Source: Candidatus Peregrinibacteria bacterium CG10_big_fil_rev_8_21_14_0_10_49_16 (GTDB lineage Bacteria > Patescibacteriota > Gracilibacteria > Peribacterales > Peribacteraceae). From it: a stretch of DNA of 6,710 nt. Every line of letters starts with the position of its first letter. Position 1 is the first letter of the stretch. Position numbers and translations under genes: made by a program. Shown here in pieces: positions 6,045 through 6,710 of this stretch. A model generated the notes under the pieces. It made no database searches. It was given only the letters and a program-made list of their open reading frames with translations, and was not told the DNA's origin. The stretch is taken from contig PFDS01000031.1 of NCBI GenBank assembly GCA_002772605.1, positions 1 through 6,710 of the forward strand, read 5' to 3'.

Positions 6045-6710
6045 GCAAAAGATTTAAGAAATTGAGCATACTCTCTCACTAACTTCTCACACGAATACAT
6101 CGTGAGAATATCACGTCCCCGACGAGCGTACTCCGTAAAGAGCGCGTTGTCCGAAAGGAGGTGACCGATTTTGTCGACCAAGTCATCCGGTTCACCAGTT
6201 GTCGGCAAGTACATCTTTCCCTTCTCAAGTTCTTTGAGTACTCCCACGCGCGTCGCAATGAGCGGCACACCAAGGGCCATTGCCTCCAGTGCCACACGTG
6301 GACCGCCCTCACTTTTGGACGGTACCACCATCACTTTTGCAGATTGAATCGCACGGTAAACGTCATTTTTCTCAGGGAGCCACTGGGTAAATGTAACACG
6401 TTTCGTAAGCGCAAGACGTGAGACGTGAGACTGTAGACGTGAAAGTAACGGACCGTCGCCAATAATGAGCAACTGTTTGTCTTTTATATGTACAAGTGCC
6501 TCTAACACATTCTCAATACCCTTATTCGGCACCAGTCGTCCGCAGAAGACGATGTCGTATTTCTTTTCAAGAGACAGATCCGGCTGCAAAGCTTTCGGAT
6601 CCAGATACTGTGATGCAAGAATATGGACAGGAATGGTCGTCCACTTCTTCACCATATCTGCCACTTCCTGGTTCACTGTTCGTACAGCAGAAACAGACCG
6701 ACCGACGGTT
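6041..6710 (-). CDS. GT4-family glycosyltransferase, N-terminal part outside window
   Basis: The frame is open from the right edge to TGA at 6043-6041, giving 222 visible residues. A GTG at 6676 could act as a start, but the conserved fold continues upstream (RTVNQEVADMVKKW is a mid-protein GT-B linker), so the real start lies beyond the window. Visible motifs, numbered from the edge, are VFCGRLVPNKGIENVLEAL (54-72), IGDGPL (83-88) and SKSEGGPRVALEAMALGVPLIAT (131-153), the last with the E-x7-E pair E134/E142 of GT4 enzymes. This is the nucleotide-sugar-binding C-terminal domain, at a normal length. The helix after IGDGPL is encoded by the AGACGTG-type heptamer repeat at 6414-6441 without changing its usual length. 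It is the first visible gene of the minus-strand run and overlaps the next by 4 bp. Confidence 0.88.
   Translation of the reverse strand, partial: TVGRSVSAVRTVNQEVADMVKKWTTIPVHILASQYLDPKALQPDLSLEKKYDIVFCGRLVPNKGIENVLEALVHIKDKQLLIIGDGPLLSRLQSHVSRLALTKRVTFTQWLPEKNDVYRAIQSAKVMVVPSKSEGGPRVALEAMALGVPLIATRVGVLKELEKGKMYLPTTGEPDDLVDKIGHLLSDNALFTEYARRGRDILTMYSCEKLVREYAQFLKSFA
6414..6441. repeat. Four tandem heptamers inside a GT4 gene
   Basis: On the plus strand the unit AGACGTG occurs at 6414-6420, 6421-6427 and 6435-6441, with a variant AGACTGT at 6428-6434. On the coding strand it reads as CACGTCT units and encodes the SRLQSHVSRLAL helix. Seven is not a multiple of three, so successive units are read in different frames. 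Confidence 0.75.

Noticed and set aside
6414..6441. CRISPR-like array
   Set aside because: The heptamers are contiguous with no spacers and lie inside a coding gene.

Overview
The window is a bacterial block of glycan-assembly genes. Every large gene in it looks like a glycosyltransferase or a membrane enzyme that uses lipid-linked sugars. Base composition is near 50% GC by eye. Genes are tightly packed with ATGA stop/start overlaps, and TGA is a normal stop codon (it ends at least three genes), so code 11 applies. Long genes start without a Shine-Dalgarno site. Low-complexity GC-rich repeats are inserted in frame in genes, and multi-pass proteins carry an early D-E/S-D loop. This combination reminds me of candidate-phyla-radiation bacteria (Patescibacteria, for example Peribacteria or Peregrinibacteria). 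That assignment is an impression, not something the sequence proves.

Layout. Positions 1-1609 (minus strand) hold most of a multi-pass GT-C-like protein that runs off the left edge. At 1608-2693 (plus strand) is a divergent soluble GT-A-like protein of an unrecognised family. The start codons of these two genes overlap at 1607-1610. Positions 2694-2892 separate convergent genes and hold a small self-contained locus on the plus strand: a TTGACA promoter, the only strong ribosome-binding site in the window, a 21-residue ORF, and four consecutive perfect hairpins, the last a 12-bp stem. From 6710 down to 2893 (minus strand) is a four-gene run: a GT4 transferase (5' end outside the window), a second GT4 transferase, a GT2 polyprenyl-phosphate sugar synthase-like enzyme, and an ArnT/PMT-like GT-C transferase.

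How the genes may work together (inference). The GT4 enzymes would add nucleotide-sugar units to a lipid-linked or surface glycan in the cytoplasm. The DPM1-like GT2 enzyme would load a sugar onto polyprenyl phosphate. The GT-C enzyme, translationally coupled to it, would transfer that sugar on the outer face of the membrane. The second GT-C protein and the GT-A-like protein would add further decorations. The least explained element is the small locus at 2701-2890, which may make a structured RNA, a micropeptide, or both. Two related GC-rich palindromic repeats (1725-1783 and 3305-3350) lie inside coding genes without breaking the frame.
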